From: Bacteroidota bacterium
GTDB lineage: Bacteria > Bacteroidota > Bacteroidia > Chitinophagales > Chitinophagaceae
Assembly (NCBI GenBank): GCA_018267725.1
Contig: JAFDXY010000018.1
Coordinates: forward strand, 144,256-208,255
Reading direction: 5' to 3'
Length of the DNA: 64,000 nucleotides
Both the position numbers and the translations under genes were made by a program. The first letter of the stretch is position 1. Each line of letters starts with the position of its first letter. Of the stretch, positions 1-7,957 are shown piece after piece. The notes beneath the pieces were generated by a model. That model saw only the letters and a list, made by a program, of their open reading frames with translations, had not been told where the DNA came from and did not search any database.

Positions 1-25
1 CTTCACATGCAATAAAAATTAAATA

Positions 26-1681
26 ATGAAAAATTTTCTAAAACTATTTTTAACATTAATAACGGGAGCAATTTTTTTTGCTTCATGCTCTAATTCTATA
101 AAAGAAGCAAGGTTTATTCCTAAAGATGCAACATTTGTTATAGTGGCACAACCCGCATCTCTTAACGATAAATTGGCAAAAGCCAATATAAGTTTAGATA
201 CATTGTATAAAGAGTTTGCAGAGAAAGATTCTTCATTTAATATAAAGTTTGAAGATTTAAAAAATTGTGGAATTAATTGGTTAGGTAACATGTTTGTGTA
301 TATGCATACTAAAAGCGGTGCAAACAATAGTGCAACCTTTTATGTAAATGCATTGGTAAATATTAACGACTCTTCAAAAATTGTGGCATTTATTAAAAAA
401 CACAATACCAAAAAAGAATTTGAAATTAAAAACACAAAAGATTTTAGTTATATAAAAATGAGCGATGAGTCTATTCTTTCTTGGTCAAACAAATATGCAA
501 TAATAACCGTAGCACATACAACTTATCAAACTCCAAAATTCTCTACCGATAGTATTAGCAAAGTACAATTTATACCTACAGATAATGAAAATGTTGCTAC
601 TGATTTATTGCAGCAAGTAACAACTTACTATACTCAAAAAGAAGAAGAAAGTGTAGCTTCTGTTAAACAGTTTACAGATATGTTTAAAGAAAAAGCAGAT
701 GCTTACACTTATAGTAGTACCAATGGTTTTTTAAATTCATTAAATAATTTACCTTATTTACAATTACCCAAGTTGCAAGAATTGTTGAGAGATAATTATT
801 CAACATCAACCATCAACTTTGCAGATGGACAAATTGAAGTAAAAGGAAACTCATACACCAATGCAACCTTAAGTGCATTGTTTAAAAAATATCCGGGTTC
901 TGCAATCAATACTTCATATATAGAAAATTATCCATCTAATAATATAAACGGATTTATGTTGTTTGCATTTAATCCGCAAATATTTACAGGTTTATTAAAA
1001 GAATTGGGAGTAGAGCCTATTGCAGATTCTTATTTAGATAAAAGTGGTTTTACAACTGCCGATATTTTTAAATGTTTTAAAGGAGATTTAGCACTCACAG
1101 TTTCTGATGTAAATTTTTCTGATATTTTAATAAACGGTAAAAAATTACCGCCTGTTAAAATGTTGATTGATGCGAATGTTGGTGATAAAGCAAGCCTTGA
1201 TAAAATAATGAGCAAAGCAGTTGAAAGTGGTTTAATAATAAAAACAGGAAACACATATACAGGTGGAGATTTAGTAAAAAGTATGGGCATGATTGTACAA
1301 ATAGACGATAAACATTTTATTGTTGCATCAGATTCTTTGTTGTATAAAACTTATATAGCTCAAACAACAAAATCAAATATTAGTAGTGATGTGTTGGGGA
1401 AAATAAAAGGGAAAAGCTCTGCTATTTATGTAAACATTGAAAGCTTAGTAGCAGCATCAAACAATAAAAATTTTAAAAATATTTTTAAAGATGTAATTGT
1501 TACCGGAAATAATTTTGATGGCAGTAAGTTTCATACAGAAGCTATTCTTAGAATGAAAGATGACAAACAAAACAGTTTAGCAACCATAATGAAATTAATG
1601 CCTGAGTTTGCCAACACAGCCCGTAAAAAAAATATTACGGCAGATGATATTAAAAGCCTTCCGTTTCTTAAATTTTTATAA
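26..1681 (+). CDS. DUF4836 family lipoprotein
   Basis: 551 residues. The N-terminus is a lipoprotein signal peptide: KNFLK, a hydrophobic stretch, then a lipobox ending FASC with Cys at about residue 21, so the mature protein should be lipid-anchored in the envelope. The sequence after it (IPKDATFVIVAQPASLNDKL) is the typical opening of the DUF4836 family of Bacteroidota, whose function is not known. No catalytic motif is visible. The start ATG lies 25 bases from the window edge, so its promoter is outside. A hairpin terminator follows at 1703, which separates it from the ABC transporter genes. Family call is from recognition of the N-terminal pattern and length; function is unknown. Confidence 0.8.
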   Translation: MKNFLKLFLTLITGAIFFASCSNSIKEARFIPKDATFVIVAQPASLNDKLAKANISLDTLYKEFAEKDSSFNIKFEDLKNCGINWLGNMFVYMHTKSGANNSATFYVNALVNINDSSKIVAFIKKHNTKKEFEIKNTKDFSYIKMSDESILSWSNKYAIITVAHTTYQTPKFSTDSISKVQFIPTDNENVATDLLQQVTTYYTQKEEESVASVKQFTDMFKEKADAYTYSSTNGFLNSLNNLPYLQLPKLQELLRDNYSTSTINFADGQIEVKGNSYTNATLSALFKKYPGSAINTSYIENYPSNNINGFMLFAFNPQIFTGLLKELGVEPIADSYLDKSGFTTADIFKCFKGDLALTVSDVNFSDILINGKKLPPVKMLIDANVGDKASLDKIMSKAVESGLIIKTGNTYTGGDLVKSMGMIVQIDDKHFIVASDSLLYKTYIAQTTKSNISSDVLGKIKGKSSAIYVNIESLVAASNNKNFKNIFKDVIVTGNNFDGSKFHTEAILRMKDDKQNSLATIMKLMPEFANTARKKNITADDIKSLPFLKFL

Positions 1682-1702
1682 CTTATAATTACAAACATTA
1701 AT

Positions 1703-1730
1703 AAGGGCTGCGTATGCAGCCTTTATTGTA
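1703..1730 (+). terminator. Rho-independent terminator after the DUF4836 gene
   Basis: AAGGGCTGC (1703-1711) pairs with GCAGCCTTT (1716-1724) over nine base pairs including one G-T, with a four-base loop, followed by a T-rich stretch. It lies 21 bases after the DUF4836 stop codon. Confidence 0.7.
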
Positions 1731-1742
1731 TATTCATTTGGT

Positions 1743-2390
1743 ATGCAACTAACAATAAAAAATATTGTTCCCGTTCCATTAAAAGAAAAATTAATACAAC
1801 GTTCGTCTGATGTGTGGAATAAACAATTAACATTCAACACAAACGAATGGATAAAAATTAATGCACCCAGCGGAACAGGCAAAACAACCTTTATTCATAT
1901 TTTATACAAACTAAGAAATGATTATGAGGGAACAGTGCAATACAATGATAAAGATGTAAAACAAATTAATGCTACTCAATTAGCAATATACAGGCAACAA
2001 AATATTAGTATTGTTTTTCAAGATTTAAAATTGTTTCCCAACATTACCGCCAAAGAAAATATTGAATTGAACAGAGTAATGCAAACAGCCTTTTATGATG
2101 AAAATAAAATTAATGAAATGGCTGAAACATTAGGTGTAGCAAGTGTTTTAAACCAAAAAGCGGGTTTGTGTAGTTACGGAGAACAACAACGTATTGCCAT
2201 AATACGTGCATTAATACAACCATTTAATTGGTTACTAATGGATGAACCTTTTAGTCATTTAGATAAAGCAAACATTAGCAAAGCGGCAACATTAATTGCA
2301 GAAGAATGTAAAAAAAGAAATGCAGGATTTATTTTAACCGATTTAGATGAAGATGAACATTTTAATTACAGCAAAAAAATTTCATTATAA
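1743..2390 (+). CDS. ABC transporter ATP-binding protein (LolD/FtsE-like, atypical)
   Basis: 215 residues, one nucleotide-binding domain. Visible motifs: Walker A APSGTGKTT at 41-49 (Lys47), Q-loop VFQD with Gln93, signature CSYGEQQR at 143-150 in place of the usual LSGGQQR, Walker B WLLMDEP at 163-169, and D-loop SHLD at 171-174. The switch region reads FILTDLDED near residue 200, where a His is expected after Thr; no His is there. The next gene is an FtsX-like permease 27 bases downstream, so the pair should form one inner-membrane complex of the lipoprotein-release or cell-division type. Which of these it does cannot be told from sequence. The missing switch His suggests slow or regulated ATP hydrolysis (inference). 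Confidence 0.85.
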   Translation: MQLTIKNIVPVPLKEKLIQRSSDVWNKQLTFNTNEWIKINAPSGTGKTTFIHILYKLRNDYEGTVQYNDKDVKQINATQLAIYRQQNISIVFQDLKLFPNITAKENIELNRVMQTAFYDENKINEMAETLGVASVLNQKAGLCSYGEQQRIAIIRALIQPFNWLLMDEPFSHLDKANISKAATLIAEECKKRNAGFILTDLDEDEHFNYSKKISL

Positions 2391-2417
2391 ATAATTAATG
2401 ATGCAAAATAAACAGGC

Positions 2418-3602
2418 ATGAACAAATTATTAAAAAAATTAATTAAAGCAGCAAGTGGCAGAACAAGATTTGTAATGGCTGTAATGGGTTTATCTGTTGC
2501 ATTAATTTTAATTTTTGCTGCTGTACAAATTCAAGAAAATTATAATGAGTTATTGAATGGCAAAACCAATCAAGATAGTGTTGCCAATTTTTTAGTGTTG
2601 AATAAAATTTTAAATGCAGAAACTTATGGTCATGCATCTTTAACTAATAATGATATTACCAAATTAAAACAACAACCGTTTGTTGATGATGTTGGCATAC
2701 TTACGCCGGGCAGATACAAAGCTTCTATTGAAAGTTATAGTGATAGATTTCCTTTTAGTACAGATATTTCTTTTGAAGCAGTGCCTTCGCAATTTATTGA
2801 TGTAAATACCAAAGAATGGAGTTGGAATGAGAACAGCAATTTTATTCCCATGATTGCACCCAATATGTTTTTAGATTTTTACAATTTCCAATTTTCTTTT
2901 TCGCAAAACCTTCCGCAATTAACACAAGATGTTGTAAAAATGATTGTGTTTAAAGTAAACATTCAAACACCCAACGGAAAAATAAGTTTTAATGGAAGAA
3001 TTGTTGGTTTTAGTGATAGAATAACTTCTTTATTAGTACCACAAAATTTTATGGATTGGGCAAACAATCATTACAGCAATACACAAACAACACAACAACC
3101 ATCAAGAGTTATAATAAAAACTAAAGACCCGGGGAACCCTTTACTGGTAAAGTATTTAAAAGATAATGGCTTAACTACCGATGCAGATAAAACACGTTTT
3201 AGTAAGTACAGACAAATTGTAAACGTAGTTGTAAATATTAGCGGTGGTGCAGGTATAGTAATGTTGGTTTTTGCTTTATTAATTTTTACATTATTTATTC
3301 AATTAACCATTGCATCATGTAAAACCGAAATTGAATTATTAATTACATTAGGTGCATCGCCCAAACAATTGCAAAGTTTTTTACTGAAACAATTTTATCC
3401 TTCAAACATTGTAATTATAATTGTTGCATTAATTATAATAAGTGTGCTACAGTTTTTTGCACATAACTTTTTGCAACAGCAAAATATATTTGTAAATAAA
3501 TTTATTTCTATAGCAACTATTGTGGCTGCGGTAACAATGGCATTGGTTTTATTTTTAACCAATTACTTTACCATAAAAAAATATGTTACAGTAAAACAGT
3601 AA
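2418..3602 (+). CDS. FtsX-like permease, ABC transporter subunit
   Basis: 394 residues with the four-helix layout of the FtsX/LolC/MacB class: one membrane segment near residues 18-37, a periplasmic domain of about 230 residues, then three membrane segments near 275-300, 325-350 and 360-385. The periplasmic part would correspond to the MacB-type core domain. It lies just downstream of the ATPase gene at 1743-2390 and is probably co-transcribed with it. Substrate unknown; lipoprotein trafficking or cell-wall hydrolase control are the usual roles in this class. It converges with psuG, whose stop is six bases away. Confidence 0.85.
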   Translation: MNKLLKKLIKAASGRTRFVMAVMGLSVALILIFAAVQIQENYNELLNGKTNQDSVANFLVLNKILNAETYGHASLTNNDITKLKQQPFVDDVGILTPGRYKASIESYSDRFPFSTDISFEAVPSQFIDVNTKEWSWNENSNFIPMIAPNMFLDFYNFQFSFSQNLPQLTQDVVKMIVFKVNIQTPNGKISFNGRIVGFSDRITSLLVPQNFMDWANNHYSNTQTTQQPSRVIIKTKDPGNPLLVKYLKDNGLTTDADKTRFSKYRQIVNVVVNISGGAGIVMLVFALLIFTLFIQLTIASCKTEIELLITLGASPKQLQSFLLKQFYPSNIVIIIVALIIISVLQFFAHNFLQQQNIFVNKFISIATIVAAVTMALVLFLTNYFTIKKYVTVKQ

Positions 3603-3608
3603 TAAATT

Positions 3609-4517
3609 TTATTTTACTAAACTTACCGCAATTTTACTTGCTGTTTCGGCATTGTGTTTTATTAAGGCAATGTTTGCTTCTAAACTTTCGCCATGTGTAT
3701 GTGTGGCAATATGTTCTAATAAAAAAGGAGTTACATTTTTACCTTTAATATTTTTTTCTTTTGCTGCTTGTAATGCTTGTTGAATGTAGTTTTCAATAAC
3801 ATCATTTGCAACTTCGTATTGTTTAGGTAATGGATTGGCAATAAGAACACTTCCGTTTAAACCTAAAGCCCATTTGGTTTTTAGCATTTCAGCAATTTCA
3901 GAAATATTATCTATTCTTAACGGAGTTGTAAAACCACTTTTACTTGAATAAAAACTTGGAAACTCATTTTGCCCAATGGTTATTACAGGAATACCTTTTG
4001 TTTCTAAATATTCTAATGTTAAACCAATATCTAAAATACTTTTTACGCCGGCACTAATAATAGCCACGTTTGTGTTTTCCATTTCAGTTAAATCTGCCGA
4101 AATATCCATTGTGTTTTCTGCATCTCTATGTACGCCGCCAATACCGCCTGTTGCAAAAATTTTAATGCCCGCCATTGATGCAATACGCATAGTAGCTGCA
4201 ACTGTTGTGGCTCCGTATATTTTTTGAGAAACTACATAAGGCATATCTCGCAAACTAACTTTCCAAACATTTTTTTCTTTACCAAAAACTTCAATTTCTT
4301 GGTTAGATAAACCTACACAACATTTGCCGTTTATAATAGCAATGGTTGCAGGAACGGCACCATTATTTTTAACTGTTTGCTCTACCATTAATGCTGTTTC
4401 AACATTTTTTGGATAAGGCATTCCATGAGAAATGATAGTGCTTTCTAAGGCAACAATTGGTAAATTATTGTTGAGTGCATTGGTAATTTGCGGAGATATT
4501 TTTAAAAATGAATTCAT
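3609..4517 (-). CDS. psuG: Pseudouridine-5'-phosphate glycosidase
   Basis: 302 residues, normal length for PsuG (family YeiN). The enzyme reversibly splits pseudouridine 5'-phosphate into uracil and ribose 5-phosphate in the cytosol. The family hallmark ALESTIISHGMPYP is at residues 23-36, and the conserved GATTVAATM and FATGGIGGVHR segments follow. The kinase that makes its substrate is the next gene upstream on the same strand (4596-5525), so the two form a psuK-psuG pair as in other bacteria. The 78-base space between them holds a copy of a dispersed repeat whose edge lies about 10 bases from the psuG ATG. Family assignment is firm. Confidence 0.93.
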   Translation of the reverse strand: MNSFLKISPQITNALNNNLPIVALESTIISHGMPYPKNVETALMVEQTVKNNGAVPATIAIINGKCCVGLSNQEIEVFGKEKNVWKVSLRDMPYVVSQKIYGATTVAATMRIASMAGIKIFATGGIGGVHRDAENTMDISADLTEMENTNVAIISAGVKSILDIGLTLEYLETKGIPVITIGQNEFPSFYSSKSGFTTPLRIDNISEIAEMLKTKWALGLNGSVLIANPLPKQYEVANDVIENYIQQALQAAKEKNIKGKNVTPFLLEHIATHTHGESLEANIALIKHNAETASKIAVSLVK

Positions 4518-4528
4518 TGTTGAATATT

Positions 4529-4559
4529 GTTATGAACGTATAAGTGTGCGACGCAACAA
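4529..4559 (-). repeat. Dispersed intergenic repeat, copy A
   Basis: Read on the minus strand, this 31-base stretch starts TTGTTGCGTCGCAC and ends TTCATAAC. It matches copies at 25585, 30073 and 45181. After the core, copies A and D also share ATTCAACAATG; in copy A that ATG is the psuG start codon. Confidence 0.7.
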
Positions 4560-4595
4560 CAGTTAAATAGTATTACAAAAGTTGGAAACCAAAAA

Positions 4596-5525
4596 CTAAT
4601 CTTTATAATATTTACTTACCGATGCTAATAATTTTTCTTGTGTAATATGTGTGGCAATGGCTCCATTAACTTGCAAAATTTCTGCACTTAATGTATGAGC
4701 AATTTTTAAACATTCTTCGTCTGTTTTTCCGAGATATTGTGCCAACATAAAACCGCTTAAACTTCCATCGCCGGCTCCGGTAACATCTTTAATAGTGGAG
4801 ACTTCGGGAGCTTGTAAGGTGTAATTTTTTTCTTTAGTAAAAAGCATTGAACCTTGTTTGCCTTTGTGTAACCAAACTTTTTGTACACCTCGGTTTAATA
4901 ATTCGTTGGCTTGCTCTTGAATAGTTGTTGCATTGCTGCTGCACATGGCGGGCAACTCATCTTCATTGGGTGTTACCATGTAAACGCCTTGCAAATTCAT
5001 GTGTGCAAATTTTTGTGCAGGCGGCACTGATACTGGTTCTATAATAAATGGAATATTTTTTCTGTGGCAGAATAATGCTAACCATGCAACGGTATTGGGA
5101 TGTATGTTGGCATCTGCAATTATTGCAAAAGCTGTGCTTAATAAATCTTCGTGTTGTTGTAAATGCTGCGGTGTTATTGCATCTAACGATGTGTTGGTAA
5201 GCAATGCTGTGAATAAAGATTTATCTGTATTTAGAATACCGGTGTATCTTCCGGTTAAAGAGTTGGTTGTAATGGCTGCATCTAATTGAATGTTGGCATA
5301 ATCACAAATGGTTTTAAGCCAATCTCCTTCACCATCGTTTCCAAAAATAGAAATTAATTGAATGGGTATGCCCAATAATGCCATTTGGTGTGCAATATTT
5401 CTGGCAACGCCGCCGGCACTGCGGTGTACGGTTGCATCAATAGTTGTTGCTAAAATAATGGGTTGGCGGGCACTGTATAATTCATCAACCAATGCTGCAC
5501 CAATACAAATAACTGGTTTGTTCAT
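4596..5525 (-). CDS. psuK: PfkB-family kinase, probable pseudouridine kinase
   Basis: 309 residues with the ribokinase fold: N-terminal GGVARNIAHQMALLG (PfkB signature 1 region) and C-terminal DVTGAGDGSLSGFML (signature 2 with the catalytic Asp in GAGD). On its own it would only be a sugar or nucleoside kinase. Its position directly upstream of psuG makes pseudouridine kinase the likely role, giving pseudouridine 5'-phosphate from ATP and pseudouridine, probably from RNA turnover. A TACCTTTG promoter element ends about five bases before the ATG, so the mRNA may be almost leaderless. No pseudouridine transporter gene is adjacent. Confidence 0.87.
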   Translation of the reverse strand: MNKPVICIGAALVDELYSARQPIILATTIDATVHRSAGGVARNIAHQMALLGIPIQLISIFGNDGEGDWLKTICDYANIQLDAAITTNSLTGRYTGILNTDKSLFTALLTNTSLDAITPQHLQQHEDLLSTAFAIIADANIHPNTVAWLALFCHRKNIPFIIEPVSVPPAQKFAHMNLQGVYMVTPNEDELPAMCSSNATTIQEQANELLNRGVQKVWLHKGKQGSMLFTKEKNYTLQAPEVSTIKDVTGAGDGSLSGFMLAQYLGKTDEECLKIAHTLSAEILQVNGAIATHITQEKLLASVSKYYKD

Positions 5526-5530
5526 GGCTG

Positions 5531-5557
5531 CAAAGGTAAAAGCAATCTATTATTGCT
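5531..5557 (-). promoter_or_regulatory. Probable psuK promoter with an overlapping inverted repeat
   Basis: On the minus strand TACCTTTG (5538-5531) fits the Bacteroidota -7 consensus TAnnTTTG and ends five bases before the psuK ATG. Just upstream, AGCAAT (5541-5546) and ATTGCT (5552-5557) form an inverted repeat with a five-base spacer, in the place where an operator could sit. The operator idea is inference. Confidence 0.45.
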
Positions 5558-5564
5558 ATAAAAT

Positions 5565-5598
5565 AAAAAACTGCTTCGTAATTAAAATGAAGCAGCTT
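5565..5598 (-). terminator. Rho-independent terminator after manC
   Basis: CTGCTTC (5571-5577) pairs with GAAGCAG (5589-5595). Read on the minus strand the hairpin is followed by TTTTTTATTTT. It lies downstream of the manC stop and just before the psuK promoter, so manC and psuK are separate transcripts. Confidence 0.75.
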
Positions 5599-5619
5599 TG
5601 TTTGTTGTATTAATTTGGG

Positions 5620-6702
5620 TTATAAATATTTTTCGCCTTTTTGTTTTTTTACTTCGGCTACATATTCTTTAATGGCTTGTTCTTTTTCTTTTTTACAAAT
5701 CATTAATACATCTTTAGTATCAACTACTATAAAATCTTCTAAACCTTGTAATAATAATAATTTATCGGGAGAAGCACTAACCATACATTCTTTAGCATCA
5801 ATAATTATTACATTTTCTGTTGCTAATGCATTGCCCATGGCATCTTTTTCTAAATTATCGTAAGCACTGTTCCATGTTCCTAAATCGCTCCAACCAAATG
5901 AAGAAGGAATTACATACACATTTTTTGCTTTTTCCATTATGGCAAAATCTATTGAAACATTGGTGCATAAAGGATAAATACGTTCAATAGCTTCTTTTTC
6001 GTTAGTAGTATTAAAATTATTTTTTTCTCCATCAAACAACTCAAACATTTCGGGTTGGTATTGTTCAAAAGCATCTACTACATCTTTTGCTTTCCAAACA
6101 AATATGCCTGCATTCCATAAAAAATCTCCACTTGCTAAAAAAGATTTTGCAATTTCTAAGTTTGGCTTTTCTGTAAATGTTTTTACTTTATATATGTCTT
6201 TTTCTTTAGCATTGGTATCGTACTGAATATAACCGTAACCGGTATTAGGATGTGTAGGTTGTATGCCTAAAGTTATAAATGATGCATTTTTGGCAACAAA
6301 ATTTAATGCGGTAGTGGCTATTTTTTTAAATCCTTCTCCGTCTAAAATCATGTGATCACTGGGGGCAACTACTAATGCTGCTTCAGGATCTTTTTGTAAT
6401 AATTTAAAAGCAATGTATGCTACACATGGTGCAGTGTTTTTACGGCTTGGTTCTGCAATAATATTTTCTTTAGGAATAGAAGGAAGTTGCTGTGCAACAA
6501 TATCTTTATATTCTTCAGAGGTTACCACATAAATATTTTCAACAGGCATAAAAGAAGCATATCGCTCAAACGTCCATTGTATAAGCGTTTTGCCTGTATT
6601 TAAAATATCTAAAAATTGTTTGGGAAAACCGGTACGACTTTTAGGCCAAAACCTACTGCCAATACCGCCAGCCATAATAGCTACATAGTGATGTTGGTTC
6701 AT
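5620..6702 (-). CDS. manC: Mannose-1-phosphate guanylyltransferase (GDP-mannose pyrophosphorylase)
   Basis: 360 residues, single-domain form without a fused isomerase. It makes GDP-mannose from GTP and mannose 1-phosphate for polysaccharide or glycan synthesis. Visible motifs: nucleotide-binding AGGIGSRFWPKSR at 11-23, PKQFLDI, EPSRKNTAPCVAYIA and the sugar-binding FTEKP. A TATATTTG promoter element lies 23 bases upstream and a hairpin terminator follows, so it is probably transcribed alone. The neighbour kdsD also serves sugar-nucleotide and envelope glycan supply. Confidence 0.93.
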   Translation of the reverse strand: MNQHHYVAIMAGGIGSRFWPKSRTGFPKQFLDILNTGKTLIQWTFERYASFMPVENIYVVTSEEYKDIVAQQLPSIPKENIIAEPSRKNTAPCVAYIAFKLLQKDPEAALVVAPSDHMILDGEGFKKIATTALNFVAKNASFITLGIQPTHPNTGYGYIQYDTNAKEKDIYKVKTFTEKPNLEIAKSFLASGDFLWNAGIFVWKAKDVVDAFEQYQPEMFELFDGEKNNFNTTNEKEAIERIYPLCTNVSIDFAIMEKAKNVYVIPSSFGWSDLGTWNSAYDNLEKDAMGNALATENVIIIDAKECMVSASPDKLLLLQGLEDFIVVDTKDVLMICKKEKEQAIKEYVAEVKKQKGEKYL

Positions 6703-6724
6703 TTTTTATTGGTTAAATGTTTTT

Positions 6725-6732
6725 CAAATATA
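6725..6732 (-). promoter_or_regulatory. Probable -7 promoter element for manC
   Basis: TATATTTG on the minus strand fits TAnnTTTG and ends 22 bases before the manC ATG. No clear -33 element was identified. Confidence 0.4.
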
Positions 6733-6761
6733 ATATGCGGAACAAATTGTAAAATTATTTT

Positions 6762-7724
6762 TTAAATAATTCCTTCTTTTACTAAATCGTGAATATGAAC
6801 AATGCCGCGGTATTGATTATTTTCTGCAACAACTAATTGGCTTATATCATATTGTTTAAATAAAGCAAGTGCGTTAACTGCTAATTCTTCGGGAACAATA
6901 GTTTTTGGATTGGGTGAATAAATATCTTTTGCAATAATATTATTAATGTTATCACTTTTTTCAAGCATTCTTCTTAAATCTCCATCGGTAATAATTCCTA
7001 CAATATTATTGTTGGCATCTGTTACGGCGGTAACGCCTAATCTTTTTTCTGTTATTTCTACAATAATATCTCTTAAAGTAGCGGTTAAAGAAACTTTAGG
7101 TTGTGCATTGTTTTTATATAAATCTTCAACACGTAAATACAACCGTTTGCCCAAATTGCCACCAGGGTGGTATTTGGCAAAATCGTAACCATTAAAACTA
7201 TTCAATTCCATTAAAGCAACAGCCAGTGCATCGCCCATAACCATTTGTGCCGTTGTGCTGTTTGTTGGTGCTAAATTATTGGGGCAGGCTTCTTCTGTAA
7301 CAGTTGTATTAATTATAATATTACTTTGTTTTGCAAGAAAGCTTTTGGTATTTCCTACAATAGCAATTAGTATATTATTAAATTTTTTTATAAGAGGAAT
7401 TAATACTTTTATTTCGGGGCTTTCTCCACTTTTGCTTACTACAATTACTACATCGTCTTTTTGAATCATACCTAAATCGCCATGAATGGCATCGGCAGCA
7501 TGCATAAACAATGCAGGTGTGCCTGTTGAATTTAAAGTAGCAACAATTTTTTGTGCTATAATAGCACTTTTACCAATACCACTAATTACAACTCTGCCTT
7601 TTGATTGGTGAATGGTTTGAACTGCTTTTTCAAATTCTTCCGTAATAAAATTTTCTAAACCTGCAATAGCAGCCGCTTGGGACTGAACAGTTTTTTTTGC
7701 CGATAAAATAATAGATGAACTCAT
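6762..7724 (-). CDS. kdsD: KpsF/GutQ-type D-arabinose 5-phosphate isomerase
   Basis: About 320 residues: an N-terminal SIS (sugar isomerase) domain with GRVVISGIGKSAIIAQKI and SKSGESPEIKVLI, the conserved HAADAIHGDLGM loop, then two CBS domains in the last ~120 residues. The enzyme converts ribulose 5-phosphate to arabinose 5-phosphate, the first step to Kdo for lipopolysaccharide. The ATG at 7724 (MSSSIILS) was chosen over an in-frame TTG at 7736, because that TTG lies inside the TACATTTG promoter element and would not be transcribed as a codon. Family firm; Kdo role is the usual one. Confidence 0.92.
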   Translation of the reverse strand: MSSSIILSAKKTVQSQAAAIAGLENFITEEFEKAVQTIHQSKGRVVISGIGKSAIIAQKIVATLNSTGTPALFMHAADAIHGDLGMIQKDDVVIVVSKSGESPEIKVLIPLIKKFNNILIAIVGNTKSFLAKQSNIIINTTVTEEACPNNLAPTNSTTAQMVMGDALAVALMELNSFNGYDFAKYHPGGNLGKRLYLRVEDLYKNNAQPKVSLTATLRDIIVEITEKRLGVTAVTDANNNIVGIITDGDLRRMLEKSDNINNIIAKDIYSPNPKTIVPEELAVNALALFKQYDISQLVVAENNQYRGIVHIHDLVKEGII

Positions 7725-7733
7725 AATAAAAAA

Positions 7734-7762
7734 CAAATGTAGTAATCAACTCTTGTTTTCAA
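7734..7762 (-). promoter_or_regulatory. Probable kdsD promoter
   Basis: TACATTTG (7741-7734, minus strand) with a TTG at 7762-7760, spaced 18 bases, matches the Bacteroidota -33/-7 pattern. The kdsD ATG at 7724 follows nine bases later, implying a very short leader. Confidence 0.6.
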
Positions 7763-7957
7763 GCATTTGCTTTATTAACTTCGCCGTCCTTTTAAAAAAT
7801 TATACGTAATTCTTTTAAACAACGCTGCTGTAATAAAACTTACTCTGGTACAATAAAGTTCTTTTTAAAAAATATCTTTTTGTTTCAGAAAAAATAAGTA
7901 ACTTATTCGTCCGTTTCACCCATTCTGTTGCAAAACAGAAAAGTTAATTTTAATGTA

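Noticed and set aside
7725..7736. TTG start for kdsD at 7736
   Set aside because: The TTG is part of the TACATTTG promoter element; the ATG at 7724 gives the normal N-terminus.
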